Of a DNA stretch of 16,498 bases, positions 16,025-16,498 are shown piece after piece. Both the position numbers and the translations under genes were made by a program. The notes below the pieces were generated by a model that saw only the letters and a list, made by a program, of their open reading frames with translations, did not search any database and was not told where the DNA came from. This DNA is from Myxococcales bacterium (GTDB taxonomy: Bacteria; Myxococcota; Myxococcia; Myxococcales; Anaeromyxobacteraceae): the NCBI GenBank assembly GCA_021779335.1, contig JAJYAW010000020.1, positions 1-16,498 of the forward strand. The letters run 5' to 3'. The first letter of the stretch is position 1. The number at the start of each line of letters is the position of its first letter.

Positions 16025-16040
16025 TTGATTCTGGAATCAA
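16025..16040. promoter_or_regulatory. Perfect 7-bp-arm palindrome, candidate operator of the acyl-CoA dehydrogenase gene
   Basis: TTGATTC-TG-GAATCAA is a perfect inverted repeat with a 2-bp centre, AT-rich in a GC-rich setting, located 7 bp upstream of the proposed -35 box. Sites of this size and position are typical for dimeric TetR- or GntR-family regulators of fatty-acid genes. The regulator is not encoded in the window, and the sequence does not match a consensus I can name with confidence. Confidence 0.5.
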
Positions 16041-16096
16041 CCCTTCGGGTGGGGCGCCGCGCGCGCGACCGGGGCCGGCGGACCGGCCCCAGACAT

Positions 16097-16126
16097 GAGA
16101 AGAGGCCCGGTCAAGGGCCTCCTCTC
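16097..16126. terminator. Hairpin terminator candidate
   Basis: GAGAAGAGGCCC at 16097-16108 pairs with 16115-16126 around a 6-nt loop; the stem is 12 bp with one mismatch. On the minus strand a pyrimidine-rich run (TCTTCTC) falls in the distal arm. It lies between the probable minus-strand gene at the right edge and the acyl-CoA dehydrogenase promoter, so it could insulate the two. Confidence 0.45.
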
Positions 16127-16130
16127 TTCG

Positions 16131-16366
16131 ATGCTGGAGCGTTCCTGGGCAAACGCTGGTCCGGCGCTACGCCGGTCGAGACTGCGCAGTGATCGTGTGC
16201 CGCAACGGTTCTGCTATCTCGTCCTCCTCGTTCGTGGTGCTACGAGGAGATCCTGTTCCTCCGCGTGGCGCCGCGCAAGGTGTACCGGTCGGATTTGCGA
16301 GGCCGGCCCGATCCACCTCGGCACGCCGGCTCGCCAAGCCCCCGCCGTCCGGGGCGGATCCGCCGA
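16131..16366. other. Non-coding spacer with hairpins
   Basis: No coding frame here has the usual GC bias. A perfect 8-bp inverted repeat, CTCCTCGT (16224-16231) with ACGAGGAG (16242-16249), encloses a 10-nt loop. GCGTT/AACGC and CCGGCG/GCCGG pairings lie nearby in 16139-16180. It could hold a small RNA or simply be the 3' trailer of the gene to the right; no known RNA family is recognised. Confidence 0.35.
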
Positions 16367-16498
16367 TCAAGGGCCGGGAGACGACCCGCCGTCTCGATCG
16401 GGGCCTGGCGAGGCGCGGCGCAGCCGCTCCTCGAGGGCGCGCCTGAGGGGGGCAGCCGGGTCCGGCGCCCGCCCGCCCGCCGCGGCGCCGGCCGCCTC
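16367..16498 (-). CDS. Probable 3' end of a minus-strand CDS running off the window, unrecognised
   Basis: The minus-strand frame is open from the right edge and ends in TGA (complement of 16367-16369), giving 43 residues. It is Ala/Gly-rich at first, then has a charged helix-like segment, APLRRALEERLRRAS, and a short Gly/Ser/Pro tail. Third positions are almost all G or C through the first 30 codons, as in the real genes nearby, and a hairpin lies downstream. With so little sequence no function can be given, and a chance open frame in GC-rich DNA is possible. Confidence 0.4.
   Translation of the reverse strand, partial: EAAGAAAGGRAPDPAAPLRRALEERLRRASPGPDRDGGSSPGP

Noticed and set aside
16189..16446. 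Plus-strand 85-codon open frame near the right edge
   Set aside because: Its composition is unlike neighbouring genes, it crosses a hairpin, has no ribosome-binding site, and lies opposite a more gene-like minus-strand frame.

Overview
The window is very GC-rich (third codon positions almost all G or C) and gene-dense, with Gram-negative features: an outer-membrane beta-barrel protein, a lipoprotein and ABC importers with a periplasmic binding protein. GC content, codon use and the CcdA plus 'NPNGRPC' thioredoxin pair suggest an Anaeromyxobacter-like member of the Myxococcota, or another high-GC proteobacterium. That assignment is inference, because no rRNA or marker gene is present.

Layout. 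(1) 1-1513, plus strand: the 3' end of an unrecognised gene, then a two-gene redox unit made of a thioredoxin-fold lipoprotein and a CcdA-type membrane electron carrier. (2) 7244 down to 1535, minus strand: a tight four-gene catabolic operon of mmsA (CoA-acylating semialdehyde dehydrogenase), a class III omega-aminotransferase, an aminoaldehyde/betaine-aldehyde-type dehydrogenase and a PuuB-like FAD amine oxidase. (3) 7362-7943, plus strand: a PuuR/PauR-like XRE-cupin regulator, divergent from mmsA across an AT-rich gap holding an inverted repeat. (4) 13597 down to 8022, minus strand: a potFGHI-type putrescine/polyamine ABC importer operon whose last gene encodes a predicted outer-membrane porin. 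It converges on the regulator gene at a strong hairpin. (5) 13598-14212: about 615 bp with no convincing gene. (6) 15961 down to 14213, minus strand: a VLCAD-like acyl-CoA dehydrogenase with a readable sigma70-type promoter and a 16-bp palindrome just upstream. (7) 16041-16498: hairpin-rich non-coding sequence and probably the 3' end of another minus-strand gene running off the window.

How the genes fit together. Parts 2-4 read as one polyamine uptake and degradation locus. The porin would admit the polyamine through the outer membrane, PotF would bind it, and PotGHI would import it. The FAD oxidase and aldehyde dehydrogenase would turn amine ends into amino acids such as beta-alanine or GABA. 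The aminotransferase would make the corresponding semialdehyde, and MmsA would convert malonic semialdehyde to acetyl-CoA. The XRE-cupin protein is the obvious regulator. A gamma-glutamylpolyamine synthetase (PuuA/PauA), normally needed for the PuuB route, is not in the window. No mobile element, CRISPR array, tRNA or rRNA was seen.
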